Assembly (NCBI RefSeq): GCF_900117415.1 | Contig: NZ_FPEI01000006.1 | Coordinates: forward strand, 1,426,001-1,490,000 | Reading direction: 5' to 3' | DNA: 64,000 nt | Source: Hyphomicrobium sp. CS1BSMeth3 | Lineage (GTDB): Bacteria; Pseudomonadota; Alphaproteobacteria; Rhizobiales; Hyphomicrobiaceae | Part shown: positions 8,018 through 19,117 of the stretch, one piece after another | Layout: each line of letters starts with the position of its first letter | How positions within the stretch are numbered: the stretch's first letter is position 1 | The notes under the pieces: model-generated | Database searches by the model: none | What the model was told of the DNA's origin: nothing | What the model saw: only the letters and a program-made list of their open reading frames with translations | Translations under genes and position numbers: made by a program

Positions 8018-9598
8018 TTACTTCGGCTCGAGCCAGACGTCCGAGAGATCCTGGCCGAGATAGTGGCTCGGCATGGCGTACCATCCCTTGAGGCGCGTCG
8101 GCTGCACGGTGATCCTCTGGAACCAGAGGAAGGGCACCGCGTAGGACATCGTCAGCACGTGACGATCGAGCTCGTTCACGATCCGCTTGCGCTCGACGGG
8201 ATCGATGGCGCGCTGCTGGGCCTTGTAGAGATTGTCGACCTTGTCGTCCTGATGATCCGAGTAGCCGACCGGCGAGACGCGCTTCGAAAGCATCTTCGTA
8301 AACTGCAACGTCGGGTCGTCGGTGTAGTCCGAGATGAACTCGATCGCGACATCGAAGTTGCCGCCCGTCAGCGCCGCCTGATAAGGCGCCGTCTCGTACT
8401 GCTCGTGCTGCGCGGTCACGCCAATGCGGCGCCACTGATCGAGCAGGTAGACGCCCGCCGTGGTGTAGGGATCTGTCGCCGAGCGGTTCAGAAGCTTGAA
8501 CGAGAGCTTGTCGACGCCAGCTTCCTTGAGCAGCTTCGTTGCCTCGGCGCGCGCGGCAGCCGCATCCTTGCCGAAACCCGGAATCTTGACGAGCTCGTCC
8601 TCCGGCAGTGCCATCTCGTAGCCCGGACGCGCGACACCGCCGACATAGCGGATCGCCGAGATCTTGCCGAGCGCCGCGCCGCCGCCCCAGCGATCAACCG
8701 CAAGCGAGAGCGCCTGGCGAACCTTCAGGTTGTCGAAGGGCGGACGCTTGGTGTTGAAGATGATGATCAGCGCCGATGTGAGCGGCTGCTCCTTCACCCA
8801 AACCTTGTCGCCGAGCTTGGCAACGAGCTGATCGCGCTCACCCGGCGAGCGGAAGCGGAACTCGGCATCGAACTGGCCGCCGAGGAGGCCCGTGAGCACC
8901 GTCGGCGACTTCACGAAGAAGGCCTTGTAGCCGTCGAGATAGGGGAGCCCCGGCTTGAAGTACTGATCGAAGCGCTTGCCCGCCCATGAGGCGCCGCGCA
9001 CATGCTCCACGAACGTGAAGGCGCCCGAACCCATGATCTCGCGCTCGGGATAGCGCGGGTTCTCCTTGAGCTTGGCGGCGCTGTAAATGCAGTTGAAGGG
9101 AGAGGCGAGCAACTGCAGCACACCCGCGACCGGCGTCTTCATCTTGAAGATCACCGTCTGCTCGTCCGGCGTCTCGATGTCGCCGAAGTCGGAATAGTAG
9201 GAGCGGCGCGCCGAGACGATCCCCTCGGGCGGGCGGATGATGCGCTCGTAGCTGGCCTTCACGTCGGCGGACGTGAGCGGTGAGCCATCGTGGAACTTGA
9301 TGCCTTTGTGCAGCTTGAAGGTGTAGCTCATGCCGTCCGGCGCGGCCGCCCAGGTCTCAGCCAGATCGCCCGTCACATCCGGATAAGTCTTGCCGTGGAA
9401 CTTGAGAAGCGTCGAATAGTGCGGCGCGATCGGGTGCGTGTGCCCGAAGGTCGTGTTGGAGTGGCAGTCGTAGTTCGGCGGCTCGGCAACGACCGCGAAA
9501 TTGAGAGTGCCGCCGCGGACCGGCGTTTCGGCCACAGCAATTCCCGACCACCCAAAGCCGGCAGCAGCGGCCAGCAACCAACGTGCAGTCTTCCTCAT
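8018..9598 (-). CDS. ABC transporter substrate-binding protein, family 5 (peptide/opine type)
   Basis: A 526-residue exported protein: signal peptide at residues 1-23 (MRKTARWLLAAAAGFG, cut before ETPVRGG), then the SBP_bac_5 fold with GGTLNFAVVAEPPNYD at the start, LAETWAAAPDGMSYTFKL, and KGIKFHDGSPLTSADV near residue 100. It would capture peptides or similar solutes in the periplasm for an ABC importer. No permease or ATPase gene is adjacent, so it is an orphan binding protein here and must use components encoded elsewhere. Its ligand cannot be deduced. Confidence 0.92.
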   Translation of the reverse strand: MRKTARWLLAAAAGFGWSGIAVAETPVRGGTLNFAVVAEPPNYDCHSNTTFGHTHPIAPHYSTLLKFHGKTYPDVTGDLAETWAAAPDGMSYTFKLHKGIKFHDGSPLTSADVKASYERIIRPPEGIVSARRSYYSDFGDIETPDEQTVIFKMKTPVAGVLQLLASPFNCIYSAAKLKENPRYPEREIMGSGAFTFVEHVRGASWAGKRFDQYFKPGLPYLDGYKAFFVKSPTVLTGLLGGQFDAEFRFRSPGERDQLVAKLGDKVWVKEQPLTSALIIIFNTKRPPFDNLKVRQALSLAVDRWGGGAALGKISAIRYVGGVARPGYEMALPEDELVKIPGFGKDAAAARAEATKLLKEAGVDKLSFKLLNRSATDPYTTAGVYLLDQWRRIGVTAQHEQYETAPYQAALTGGNFDVAIEFISDYTDDPTLQFTKMLSKRVSPVGYSDHQDDKVDNLYKAQQRAIDPVERKRIVNELDRHVLTMSYAVPFLWFQRITVQPTRLKGWYAMPSHYLGQDLSDVWLEPK

Positions 9599-9712
9599 CG
9601 GACGCTCTCTCCCAGAATTTCTGTGCTGTTGGCGGCATAATGGCAGCCGCGCGCAAAAGAGCCAGCCATTCAGTGCGCTGCCTGCCGCGCGCTGGGAGTA
9701 GAGCTTGCGCGA

Positions 9713-10177
9713 TCAGGTGTCGTGATCGGGGTGCTGCCGGCTCGCGAAACGCGGAAGGAGGTCGGCTGGAATGTCGTCCTCGGTGCGCACGCCCGGGAGG
9801 TCGAGAAGCTCGTGCACCCAGGGTATCCGGCCTTCCAAGCCGTACTGGCTACTGGGCACAACGCGCGAGGGATCGTCGAGCGAGCCGAGCGAGACGGAAA
9901 TGCGGTCGTTCCCCAGCACGCGATACGTGAGCGGCGTACCGCAGTCGCGGCAGAAGCCGCGCTCCGCCGCCTGCGATGATCGAAATATGCTGAGGGTTCC
10001 CCGCGTCCACTCCAGATCCTCGGGCGGCACGCCCGCCAGCGGCGCGAAGTAGTTGCCGAAGGCTTTCTGGCACATGCGGCAGTGGCAAATCGAAGCTCCC
10101 GTCGGCTCCGAGTAGAGCGCGTATCGGACGGCACCGCACTGACAGCCGCCCGTATGGATAGGTGTCCGATCAGGCAT
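9713..10177 (-). CDS. GFA / CENP-V family zinc protein
   Basis: A 154-residue member of the glutathione-dependent formaldehyde-activating (Gfa/CENP-V) family. Zinc ligands are visible as GGCQCGAVRY, CHCRMCQKAFG and FCRDCGTPL. Members bind zinc through these cysteines; a few catalyse S-hydroxymethylglutathione formation, but most have no proven reaction. The frame extends to 10270, but the ATG at 10177 follows GAGGT and begins right before the first zinc motif, so it is used. It stands alone between the ABC binding protein and proline iminopeptidase, all on the minus strand. Confidence 0.9.
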   Translation of the reverse strand: MPDRTPIHTGGCQCGAVRYALYSEPTGASICHCRMCQKAFGNYFAPLAGVPPEDLEWTRGTLSIFRSSQAAERGFCRDCGTPLTYRVLGNDRISVSLGSLDDPSRVVPSSQYGLEGRIPWVHELLDLPGVRTEDDIPADLLPRFASRQHPDHDT

Positions 10178-10285
10178 GGGGACCTCGCATTTCTGCTGCA
10201 ACGCTTTTGCGATCATAACGCATGAGCTCAGCAAAAAGAGCCCGGCCGCAAGATGGAGCTCCGCAGCCACCCGCTCCGTGAATGC

Positions 10286-12566
<2,281 letters not shown>

Positions 12567-12633
12567 GACGCGTATCTTCTCCTCTCGGCGCTCACCGGTA
12601 AATTCGCGGCGCACCATAGTGCGATGGCGCCCA

Positions 12634-12709
12634 CTAAAGCAACGGACTTGAAATTCACCTCAGTTCGCGACTGGGCGAGGCGTGAATTTCAAGTCCAAAG
12701 TTGCTTTAG
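12634..12709. repeat. Long nested inverted repeat, hairpin 1 of a matched pair
   Basis: Outer arms CTAAAGCAAC (12634-12643) and GTTGCTTTAG (12700-12709) are perfectly complementary over 10 bp. Inner arms GGACTTGAAATTCAC (12644-12658) and GTGAATTTCAAGTCC (12682-12696) are perfectly complementary over 15 bp. A three-base AAA bulge lies on the right side, and the loop is 23 bases. This is 25 bp of paired stem with no mismatch. It lies upstream of icd in the 275-bp gap after fabI. Confidence 0.9.
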
Positions 12710-12722
12710 AAAGGTGATTATT

Positions 12723-12800
12723 TCAAAGCGTCTCTGGACCTTGAATGCGATTCCGAAACCGGGCTCACGCACGGGTCGCATTCAAGGTCCGACGCTTTGA
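12723..12800. repeat. Long nested inverted repeat, hairpin 2 of a matched pair
   Basis: Outer arms TCAAAGCGTC (12723-12732) and GACGCTTTGA (12791-12800) and inner arms GGACCTTGAATGCGA (12736-12750) and TCGCATTCAAGGTCC (12776-12790) are perfectly complementary (10 and 15 bp). A three-base TCT bulge lies on the left side, and the loop is 25 bases. The architecture equals hairpin 1 in mirror orientation, while many stem bases differ and are compensated on the other arm. Confidence 0.9.
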
Positions 12801-12841
12801 TGGAAGCGCCATGCAACAGAAGTCTGAGCTGTGCGTGAGAG

Positions 12842-13714
12842 CTAGCTCTTCCCGGCGTCCTTGAGCGTGGCGCGGGCCTTCTCGACGAGCTCGTCCTGGG
12901 TCTTGAGCGTCTCCAGCGAGGGCATGGAAACGACGTTATAGCCGCAGTCGACGTAGTGGACCTCGCCCGTGACGCCGCCCGAGAGGTCCGAGAGCAGATA
13001 GAGGGCCGATCCGCCGACCTCGGAGAGCGTGGGCGTGCGCTTCAAGGGGGCGCTTTCGCCCTGGAAGTTGAAGATTACGCGGGCATCCGAGATGGCCGCA
13101 CCCGCGAGCGTGCGCATGGGCCCCGCCGAAAGCGCGTTCACGCGAATACCCTGCGGGCCGAAGTCCGCTGCGAGATAGCGCACCGAGGCTTCCAGTGCCG
13201 CCTTGGCGACGCCCATGACATTGTAGGAGGGCACGACGCGCTGCGAGCCGCCATAGGTCAGCGTCAGCAGCGAGCCGCCATCCTTCATCAGCGGCGCCGC
13301 CCGCTTGGCGATCTCGGTGAAGGAGAAGCAGGAAATCACCATGGTATTGGTGAAGTTGTCCCGCGTCGTATCCGAGTAACGGCCCATAAGCTCGCGGCGA
13401 TCGGAGAAGGCAAGCGCGTGCACGATGAAGTCGAGCCCGCCCCATTTCTTCTCAATCTCACTGAACACGTTGTCGACGCTGGCGAGATCGCCGACGTCGC
13501 AGGGCACGATGACCTCAGAGCGGACCGACTCCGCAAGCGGAACGGCGCGCCGGCCGAAGGCATCACCCTGGTAGGTGAAGGCGAGCTTGGCGCCGTGCTT
13601 GGCGAGCGCGGTGGCGATGCCCCAGGCGATCGAGCGGTCGTTGGCGACGCCCATCACGAGGCCGCGCTTGCCCGCCATCAGCGCACCCGGCGCAAGAATG
13701 TCTTTCTCACTCAT
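12842..13714 (-). CDS. fabI: Enoyl-[acyl-carrier-protein] reductase (NADH)
   Basis: Final reduction in each round of fatty-acid elongation; the enzyme class targeted by triclosan. The 290-residue SDR-type protein has the FabI cofactor region GVANDRSIAWGIA near residue 25 and the Tyr-x6-Lys catalytic pair in SYNVMGVAK (Tyr about 164, Lys about 171). SAGPMRTLAG and GEVHYVDCGYN complete the family pattern. The ATG at 13714 has AGGGG before it; the upstream open frame is not homologous. It lies 177 bp downstream of fabB on the same strand. Confidence 0.96.
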   Translation of the reverse strand: MSEKDILAPGALMAGKRGLVMGVANDRSIAWGIATALAKHGAKLAFTYQGDAFGRRAVPLAESVRSEVIVPCDVGDLASVDNVFSEIEKKWGGLDFIVHALAFSDRRELMGRYSDTTRDNFTNTMVISCFSFTEIAKRAAPLMKDGGSLLTLTYGGSQRVVPSYNVMGVAKAALEASVRYLAADFGPQGIRVNALSAGPMRTLAGAAISDARVIFNFQGESAPLKRTPTLSEVGGSALYLLSDLSGGVTGEVHYVDCGYNVVSMPSLETLKTQDELVEKARATLKDAGKS

Positions 13715-13891
13715 ATGAGCCCCTACGATGCCGAGGCCAGCACGGCGAGCTGCCGACAACCAGCAGCGCTGCGTGACCGTCGCCTTGTCTCGGCGAAAAT
13801 GCTCCATTGGATCCTGGCACCCTCTGAGGCGCCATGAGCGCCTGACCGGGCCGCCAGCAAGGTGGAGACGGCGCCGACAGGCGCCCTGCCC

Positions 13892-15121
13892 TTAACCTGA
13901 ATGGCGGCGGAACACCAGGGTGGCATTCGTTCCGCCGAAACCAAAGCTGTTCGAGAGCACACAGTTAAGGAGCTTTTCCTGCCGCTCCTGCACAATGGGC
14001 ACGTCGGCGAAGGCCGGGTCCAGCTCATCGATGTTCGCGCTGGCGGCAATGAAACCATTGTTCAGCATGAGGAGCGAGAAGATCGCCTCCTGCACGCCGA
14101 TGGCGCCAAGCGAGTGTCCTGTCAAGGATTTGGTCGAGGAAATCGCGGGCACGTCGGCCCCGAAGACCTCCCGAATGGCGGAGATTTCCCGTTCGTCGCC
14201 GACCGGGGTGCCCGTCCCGTGGGGATTGATGTAGTCGATCCTGGCGCCGACGCCCCGGCCATTGAAGCCTTCCAGCGCCTTGCGCATGCAACGGACCGCC
14301 CCCTCGCCCGAGGGCGCCACCATGTCGAAGCCGTCCGACGTGGCACCGTAGCCGACGAGCTCGCCGTAGATCTTGGCGCCGCGAGCAAGCGCGCGCTCGC
14401 GTTCCTCGAGGACCAGCATTCCCGCGCCGCCGGCAATGACGAAGCCGTCCCGGTTCACGTCGTAGGCGCGGGAGGCCTTGGCCGGGGTCTCATTGAACTT
14501 GGTCGACATGGCGCCCATGGCGTCGAAGAGGACGGAAAGTGTCCAGTCCAGCTCCTCACAGCCGCCCGCGAACATGACGTCCTGCTTGCCCCACTGGATC
14601 ATCTCGGCGGCATTGCCGATGCAGTGCGCCGATGTCGCGCAGGCCGAGGAGATCGAGTAGTTCACACCCTTGATCTGGAAGCTCGTCGCGAGGACGGCGG
14701 ACGGCCCCGAGCACATGGCCTTCGGCACCTCGAAGGGGCCGATTTTCTTCGGTCCCTTCTCGCGCGCCACATCGGCCGACTTCACGATCGCATAGGTCGA
14801 GGGCCCACCGGAGCCGACGATGATCCCCGTGCGCTCGTTGATGACATCCTTTTCCTCGAGCCCGGCATCGCGGATCGCCTGCTCCATGGCGATGTAGTTC
14901 CAGGCGACGCCTGCTTCCATGAAGCGCTTGGGCTTGCGCGGGACGGCCGACTCCCAGTCGATCCTCGGCTCGCCGTGGACCTGGCAGCGGAATCCCAGCT
15001 CGGCATACTTCTCGGCGCGCGTGATGCCCGACTTGCCCTCACGGAGCGAGGCGAGAACCTCCTGCGTGTTGTTGCCGATGGATGAGACGATCCCCATCCC
15101 GGTAACGACGACCCGCCTCAT
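13892..15121 (-). CDS. fabB: 3-oxoacyl-[ACP] synthase I (beta-ketoacyl-ACP synthase)
   Basis: Condenses acyl-ACP with malonyl-ACP and is needed for elongating the unsaturated chain formed by FabA. The 409-residue product has the thiolase-fold triad: Cys about 161 in SSACATSAH, His in [11 protein letters not shown] near 298, and His in [10 protein letters not shown] near 335. The start at 15121 ([10 protein letters not shown]) has a long purine-rich GGAAGGAAGGCGGAGG ribosome site directly upstream. The FabB rather than FabF call rests on the partner fabA immediately upstream and on the [11 protein letters not shown] region. It is cotranscribed with fabA. Confidence 0.95.
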   Translation of the reverse strand: MRRVVVTGMGIVSSIGNNTQEVLASLREGKSGITRAEKYAELGFRCQVHGEPRIDWESAVPRKPKRFMEAGVAWNYIAMEQAIRDAGLEEKDVINERTGIIVGSGGPSTYAIVKSADVAREKGPKKIGPFEVPKAMCSGPSAVLATSFQIKGVNYSISSACATSAHCIGNAAEMIQWGKQDVMFAGGCEELDWTLSVLFDAMGAMSTKFNETPAKASRAYDVNRDGFVIAGGAGMLVLEERERALARGAKIYGELVGYGATSDGFDMVAPSGEGAVRCMRKALEGFNGRGVGARIDYINPHGTGTPVGDEREISAIREVFGADVPAISSTKSLTGHSLGAIGVQEAIFSLLMLNNGFIAASANIDELDPAFADVPIVQERQEKLLNCVLSNSFGFGGTNATLVFRRHSG

Positions 15122-15243
15122 CCTCCGCCTTCCTTCCGCTGGCATGGCGACCGCTGCACGGCGCGGCCACCGCAACCGACACTCACCCCGATAATCCGGC
15201 CGCCCCCAGGGGGCCCGGGGGGGGCCGGGACGGCAACCCCGCC

Positions 15244-15786
15244 TCAGGCGATGGCGCCGCCCGCTTCCTGCCCACTCTCGAACAAACCCACCTTTAGCTC
15301 ATTCGCTGTGTAGATAATTTGGCCGTCCGCCACCAGCGTGCCGTCACCGATGCCGAGTTTCAGCTTGCGCAGGATCACGCGCTTGATGTCGACAGTGTAC
15401 TCCAGCATCCGCACCGACGGCAGGACCATGCCGGTGAATTTGACCTCGCCGACACCGAGCGCGCGGCCACGACCCGGCGCGCCGAGCCAGCCGAGGAAGA
15501 AGCCCGTGAGCTGCCAGAGCGCATCGAGACCGAGGCAGCCCGGCATGACGGGATCGTCCTTGAAATGGCAGGAGAAGAACCAGTCGCAATTGGGATTGCC
15601 CGCGACGGCAAGCGTGGCCTTGATCTGGCCCTTGCCGTGCGCGCCGCCGCTCTCCGAGACATGCGTGATGCGATCGAACATCAGCATGGGCGGCAACGGG
15701 AGCTGGGCGTTGCCGGCGCCGAAAAGCTCGGCCCGTCCGCACGCCAGCAGGTCGTCATAGTCGAAGCTCGTCCGCCGCTCAGCCAT
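15244..15786 (-). CDS. fabA: 3-hydroxydecanoyl-[ACP] dehydratase/isomerase
   Basis: Dehydrates 3-hydroxyacyl-ACP and isomerises trans-2- to cis-3-decenoyl-ACP, the branch point for unsaturated fatty acids. The 180-residue hot-dog protein has the catalytic His (about 74) in [11 protein letters not shown] and the Asp (about 88) in [11 protein letters not shown]. The ATG at 15786 begins [12 protein letters not shown]; the frame runs further upstream but only through the promoter region. It is the first gene of fabA-fabB-fabI. Two inverted 15-bp boxes flank the likely promoter about 80-130 bp upstream, suggesting control by a dimeric repressor. In many relatives irr lies beside fabA; here rlmN does. 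Confidence 0.96.
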   Translation of the reverse strand: MAERRTSFDYDDLLACGRAELFGAGNAQLPLPPMLMFDRITHVSESGGAHGKGQIKATLAVAGNPNCDWFFSCHFKDDPVMPGCLGLDALWQLTGFFLGWLGAPGRGRALGVGEVKFTGMVLPSVRMLEYTVDIKRVILRKLKLGIGDGTLVADGQIIYTANELKVGLFESGQEAGGAIA

Positions 15787-15864
15787 CGCGATGTTGCCCT
15801 TGCCCCCTCGTTCCCCTGCCCCCGTCGCCGAGCTGCTGACCATGCCGGTCGGCCCGGTGCTGCA

Positions 15865-15919
15865 AATGTTGCAGCGTTTACCTAACACATTCAATCCGCG
15901 GTTCAAACGCTGCAACATT
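15865..15919. promoter_or_regulatory. Paired inverted operator-like boxes around the probable fabA promoter
   Basis: AATGTTGCAGCGTTT (15865-15879) and AAACGCTGCAACATT (15905-15919) are exact reverse complements of each other, 25 bases apart. Each box is itself a near-palindrome fitting AAYGYTGCARCRTT. Their centres are about 41 bp apart, roughly four helical turns. On the minus strand a TTGAAC/TAGGTA pair with 16-base spacing falls between and across the inner edges of the boxes, which would let a bound regulator block fabA. The region is shared with divergent rlmN. Confidence 0.6.
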
Positions 15920-16016
15920 CTGGGCGCTCAGCAAGCGCCGCATCGTCGCAGCCGTGGCCCCGAGGCGCGACACCCTATATAAGGGGCTCAAATCAGACGT
16001 GAATGGTTCCAAATCA

Positions 16017-17243
16017 ATGGTCCTGGTCCTCGATTCGACGCCCGCGCCGGAAAATGCGGCCCAAACGGCCGCCCCGGCAGCGCCCCGGCCGACCCTGGCC
16101 GGGCTCGACCGCGCTGGCTTGAGCGCCGCGCTGGCGGCCATCGGCGTGCCCGAGCGCCAGCGGCGGATGCGCGTCGGCCAGCTCTGGACCTGGCTCTATG
16201 CACACGGCGTCACCTCGTTCGACGCCATGACCGACATCTCCAAGGATCTGCGCGGCCAGCTCGCTGCCGCCTACTCGCTCGACCGGCCGGAGATCGTCAC
16301 CGAGCAGATCTCGACGGACGGAACGCGGAAATGGCTCCTGCGCCTGCCGCGGCGCGGGCATGAGGCACGCGCCCCGGAGATCGAGACCGTCTACATCCCC
16401 GAAAGCGACCGCGGCACGCTCTGCATTTCCTCGCAGGTCGGCTGCACGCTCAACTGCTCGTTCTGCCACACCGGCACCCAGCGCCTCGTGCGCAACCTCG
16501 AGGTTTCCGAGATCGTCGGCCAGATCCTGCTCGCGCGCGACCGCATCGGCGATTGGCCTGCCGGTGCGCCCGACGGCGTCGAGATCAAGGACACGCATCT
16601 TCTCCCTTCGAGCGAGCGCAAGATCACGAACATCGTGCTCATGGGCATGGGCGAGCCGCTCTACAATTTCGAGAACGTGCGCGATGCCATGCTCGTCGCC
16701 TCCGACAGCGGCGGGCTTGCCTTCTCCAAGCGGCGCATCACCCTCTCGACCTCCGGCGTCGTGCCGAACATCGCGCGCTGGGGCGAGGAGGCCGACACCA
16801 TGCTCGCGATCTCGCTCCACGCGACGCGGGACGATCTGCGCGACGTGCTCGTGCCGATCAACAAGAAGTACCCCATTGCCGAGCTGCTCGACGCCTGCCG
16901 CGCCTATCCCGGCCTGTCGAACGCGCGCCGCATCACGTTCGAATACGTCATGCTCAAGGGCATCAACGACAGCCTTGCCGAGGCGCGTGCGCTCGTCCGC
17001 CTGCTCGCCGGCATTCCGGCGAAGATCAATCTCATTCCCTTCAATCCCTGGCCCGGCTCACCCTACGAATGCTCGGACTGGGAGCAGATCGAGCGCTTCG
17101 CCGAGGTCGTGAACCGCGCCGGCTACGCGAGCCCCGTGCGCACGCCGCGCGGCCGCGACATCCTCGCCGCCTGTGGCCAGCTCAAATCCGAGAGCGTCAA
17201 ATTGCGGGCGAGCCAGCGGACGGCTGCAGCAGAAGGGCTCTGA
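16017..17243 (+). CDS. rlmN: 23S rRNA (adenine-2503-C2)-methyltransferase, radical SAM
   Basis: Methylates A2503 of 23S rRNA (and A37 of some tRNAs) using a [4Fe-4S] cluster and two SAM molecules. The 408-residue product shows the cluster motif CTLNCSFC (Cys about 142, 146, 149), the GMGEPL motif near residue 210, and a C-terminal cysteine in the [12 protein letters not shown] segment that serves in catalysis. Start 16017 gives [11 protein letters not shown]; a GTG six codons earlier is possible. A TATATA element lies at 15976-15981. It is followed after two bases by a membrane protein gene. Confidence 0.95.
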   Translation: MVLVLDSTPAPENAAQTAAPAAPRPTLAGLDRAGLSAALAAIGVPERQRRMRVGQLWTWLYAHGVTSFDAMTDISKDLRGQLAAAYSLDRPEIVTEQISTDGTRKWLLRLPRRGHEARAPEIETVYIPESDRGTLCISSQVGCTLNCSFCHTGTQRLVRNLEVSEIVGQILLARDRIGDWPAGAPDGVEIKDTHLLPSSERKITNIVLMGMGEPLYNFENVRDAMLVASDSGGLAFSKRRITLSTSGVVPNIARWGEEADTMLAISLHATRDDLRDVLVPINKKYPIAELLDACRAYPGLSNARRITFEYVMLKGINDSLAEARALVRLLAGIPAKINLIPFNPWPGSPYECSDWEQIERFAEVVNRAGYASPVRTPRGRDILAACGQLKSESVKLRASQRTAAAEGL

Positions 17244-17245
17244 AC

Positions 17246-17674
17246 GTGGTCTGGCGCGCGATCGGTCGGATCATCCTGGTGCCGCTCGGCTTCGTTCTTG
17301 CGTCGCTCGCGGCGATGTTCATTCTCGTCACGCTCGGCATGGAGCGCGTCACGCACGCCATACACGGGCGCGACTCCGATCCCGACACGTGGTTCGCCAT
17401 GTTCGATCTCGCGCAGCAGACGATCCTGCTGTTCTCGACCTTCACGGTCGTGCCGGCGATCCTGCTCGTCATCATCGGCGAGGTCGCGCGCATCCGCTCA
17501 TCGCTCTATTACATCCTCGGCGGGGGTGCGGTGCTCGCGGCGTGGCCTTTCCTGAGCCGGCTCGGCAATATCGCGCAGGATCCATCGCAGCTCGGCATCA
17601 TCTGGCAGGTGTTCGCGACCGCCGGATTTGCGGGTGGTTTCATCTACTGGCTGATTGCGGGACGGCGAGCGTAG
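17246..17674 (+). CDS. Four-helix integral membrane protein of unknown function
   Basis: The frame opens with GTG at 17246, two bases after the rlmN stop, with AAGGG about nine bases upstream. The 142-residue product has hydrophobic segments at about residues 7-30, 57-82, 90-106 and 120-138, typical of four transmembrane helices, with short polar loops (HAIHGRDSDPDTWF between the first two). I recognise the arrangement as conserved beside rlmN in related genomes, but no function is assigned. It is almost certainly cotranslated with rlmN. The true gene is shorter than the longest open frame through this DNA. Confidence 0.75.
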   Translation: MVWRAIGRIILVPLGFVLASLAAMFILVTLGMERVTHAIHGRDSDPDTWFAMFDLAQQTILLFSTFTVVPAILLVIIGEVARIRSSLYYILGGGAVLAAWPFLSRLGNIAQDPSQLGIIWQVFATAGFAGGFIYWLIAGRRA

Positions 17675-17773
17675 TTTTTTCCGCGGACGCCAACGCCTTC
17701 GGCTATTGGCGCCGCGGCTGCAATTTACCCGGTTGGCGATTTTGCCTCGCGGCCTTCGGCCGCCACCTTACTT

Positions 17774-17816
17774 CCCCTTCTCCCGTGCTTACGGGGGAGA
17801 AGGTCGGGATGAGGGG
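17774..17816 (+). repeat. Palindromic intergenic repeat, copy c1
   Basis: CCCCTTCTCCCG, loop, CGGGGGAGAAGG, then TCGGGATGAGGGG: the same layout as copy a at 1690 with compensated changes in the stem (CTTCTCCC with GGGAGAAG). It forms an inverted pair with copy c2 at 17850-17916, 33 bases away. Confidence 0.8.
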
Positions 17817-17849
17817 CGGCACACACGCAGACGTTGGCGTTTGCCGCCG

Positions 17850-17916
17850 CCCCTCACCCTGGCCCTCTCGTCGCGCCAGAGGCGCGCTTCCAGCGCGACA
17901 AGAGCGGGGAGAGGGG
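17850..17916 (-). repeat. Palindromic intergenic repeat, copy c2 (inverted, with longer apex)
   Basis: Read on the minus strand it gives the CCCCTCTCCCCG start and a terminal GGGTGAGGGG, like copies a and b. The apex is enlarged by a nested CGCGC-rich hairpin (GTCGCGC paired with GCGCGAC). It lies just upstream of the MmcB gene. Confidence 0.8.
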
Positions 17917-17934
17917 ATAAAAGCGGAAGCCCAG

Positions 17935-18456
17935 ATGTCTCTCGTGCGTTCAAATCCGCCCGACGTGCCGCCACCCCCCGACGGCCCGGGTCCGCTGGTC
18001 GATAACCGGCAATCCGACAAAGCCGCCGAGATCTGCCGCGGCGTGATGCGCGTGCTGGCGCAGCATGGCCTCACGGGCTTGATCGAGGTCACGCTCGCTA
18101 ATGGCCGGCGCGCCGACGTGATGGCGCTCTCCGACAAAGGCTCACTCTGGATCATCGAGATCAAGTCGAGCGTTGCGGATTTCCAGGTCGACCAGAAATG
18201 GCCGGAGTACCGCGACTACTGCGATGCGCTGTTCTTCGCGGTCGCGACCGACTTCCCACAGGAGATCCTGCCGGAGGATACCGGCCTCATCGTCGCCGAT
18301 CGCTTCGGTGGTGAGATCCTGCGGCAGGCGCCCGAGCATCGCCTCGCGCCTGCGCGCCGCAAGGCCCTCACGCTCCACTATGCGCGGCTTGCAGCGGCAC
18401 GGCTCAGCTCCGCGTTCGATCCGCACGCGCGCTTCGAGCCGCTGCCGCGGGAGTAG
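17935..18456 (+). CDS. MmcB family DNA repair protein (DUF1052)
   Basis: A 173-residue protein with the MmcB pattern. A PD-(D/E)XK nuclease-like core is visible as RRADVMALSDKG, then WIIEIKSSVADFQVDQKW (E and K of the motif near residues 77-79), then YRDYCDALFFAV. In Caulobacter MmcB is part of the mitomycin C damage response. The ATG at 17935 follows GGAAG at good spacing, directly after repeat c2. No LexA box was recognised upstream. Confidence 0.88.
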   Translation: MSLVRSNPPDVPPPPDGPGPLVDNRQSDKAAEICRGVMRVLAQHGLTGLIEVTLANGRRADVMALSDKGSLWIIEIKSSVADFQVDQKWPEYRDYCDALFFAVATDFPQEILPEDTGLIVADRFGGEILRQAPEHRLAPARRKALTLHYARLAAARLSSAFDPHARFEPLPRE

Positions 18457-18459
18457 CGC

Positions 18460-19038
18460 CTACTTCGGCGCCCGCTTGGCGAGAATGCGCTGGAGTGTCC
18501 TGCGGTGCATGTTGAGCCGCCGCGCGGTCTCGGAAACATTGCGGTTGCACAGCTCATAGACGCGCTGGATGTGCTCCCAGCGCACGCGATCCGCCGACAT
18601 CGGGTTCTCCGGCGGCGGCGCCCGCTCGCCCGAGGGAGCCAGAAGCGCGTCCGTGACGTCATCGGCGTCGGCGGGCTTGGCGAGATAGTCGACGGCGCCG
18701 AGCTTCACGGCGGAGACGGCCGTCGCGAAGTTCCCATAGCCCGTCAGCACGATCGTGCGCGCGTCCGGACGGATGCGCGCCAGCTCGGCGATCACGTCGA
18801 GGCCGTTGCCGTCGTCGAGGCGCATGTCGACGACGCAGAACGCCGGTGGCTTCTGGCGGATGAGATCCACCCCTTCAGCCACCGAATGGCCCATGCGGAC
18901 ATCGAACCCGCGCTGCTCCATGGCCCGGCCGAGCCGCTGCAGGAACGCCCTGTCGTCGTCGACGATGACGAGCGTTCGGTCGGCCGGCAGCTCATCTTGT
19001 TTGAACGAGAGGTCTTCGGACACGGCTCTGTTCTCCAT
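18460..19038 (-). CDS. regA: RegA/ActR/PrrA-type response regulator
   Basis: Global redox response regulator. The receiver domain has VDDDRAF acidic residues, phospho-acceptor Asp about 71 in CVVDMRL, and the conserved Lys in YLAKPADAD. The C-terminal Fis-type helix-turn-helix NVSETARRLNMHRRTLQRI is nearly invariant in RegA proteins. The 192-residue product starts at the ATG at 19038 behind GGAG; a GTG at 19026 would give the usual 188-residue form. It follows the sensor gene on the same strand by about 80 bp. Its family controls respiration, carbon and nitrogen fixation and photosynthesis genes in alphaproteobacteria. Confidence 0.95.
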   Translation of the reverse strand: MENRAVSEDLSFKQDELPADRTLVIVDDDRAFLQRLGRAMEQRGFDVRMGHSVAEGVDLIRQKPPAFCVVDMRLDDGNGLDVIAELARIRPDARTIVLTGYGNFATAVSAVKLGAVDYLAKPADADDVTDALLAPSGERAPPPENPMSADRVRWEHIQRVYELCNRNVSETARRLNMHRRTLQRILAKRAPK

Positions 19039-19117
19039 ATGCTCCAGCATACCGAAGGTTGGAGGGCCCGCCAAGTCTGCCGTCCAATCCGGGCAATGAC
19101 CCCTTAAGGCCGCAAGA

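Noticed and set aside
15190-15243. G/C-run between fabB and fabA as a terminator
   Set aside because: It can fold, but has no T-run and lies inside what appears to be one fabA-fabB transcript; evidence is too weak to list.
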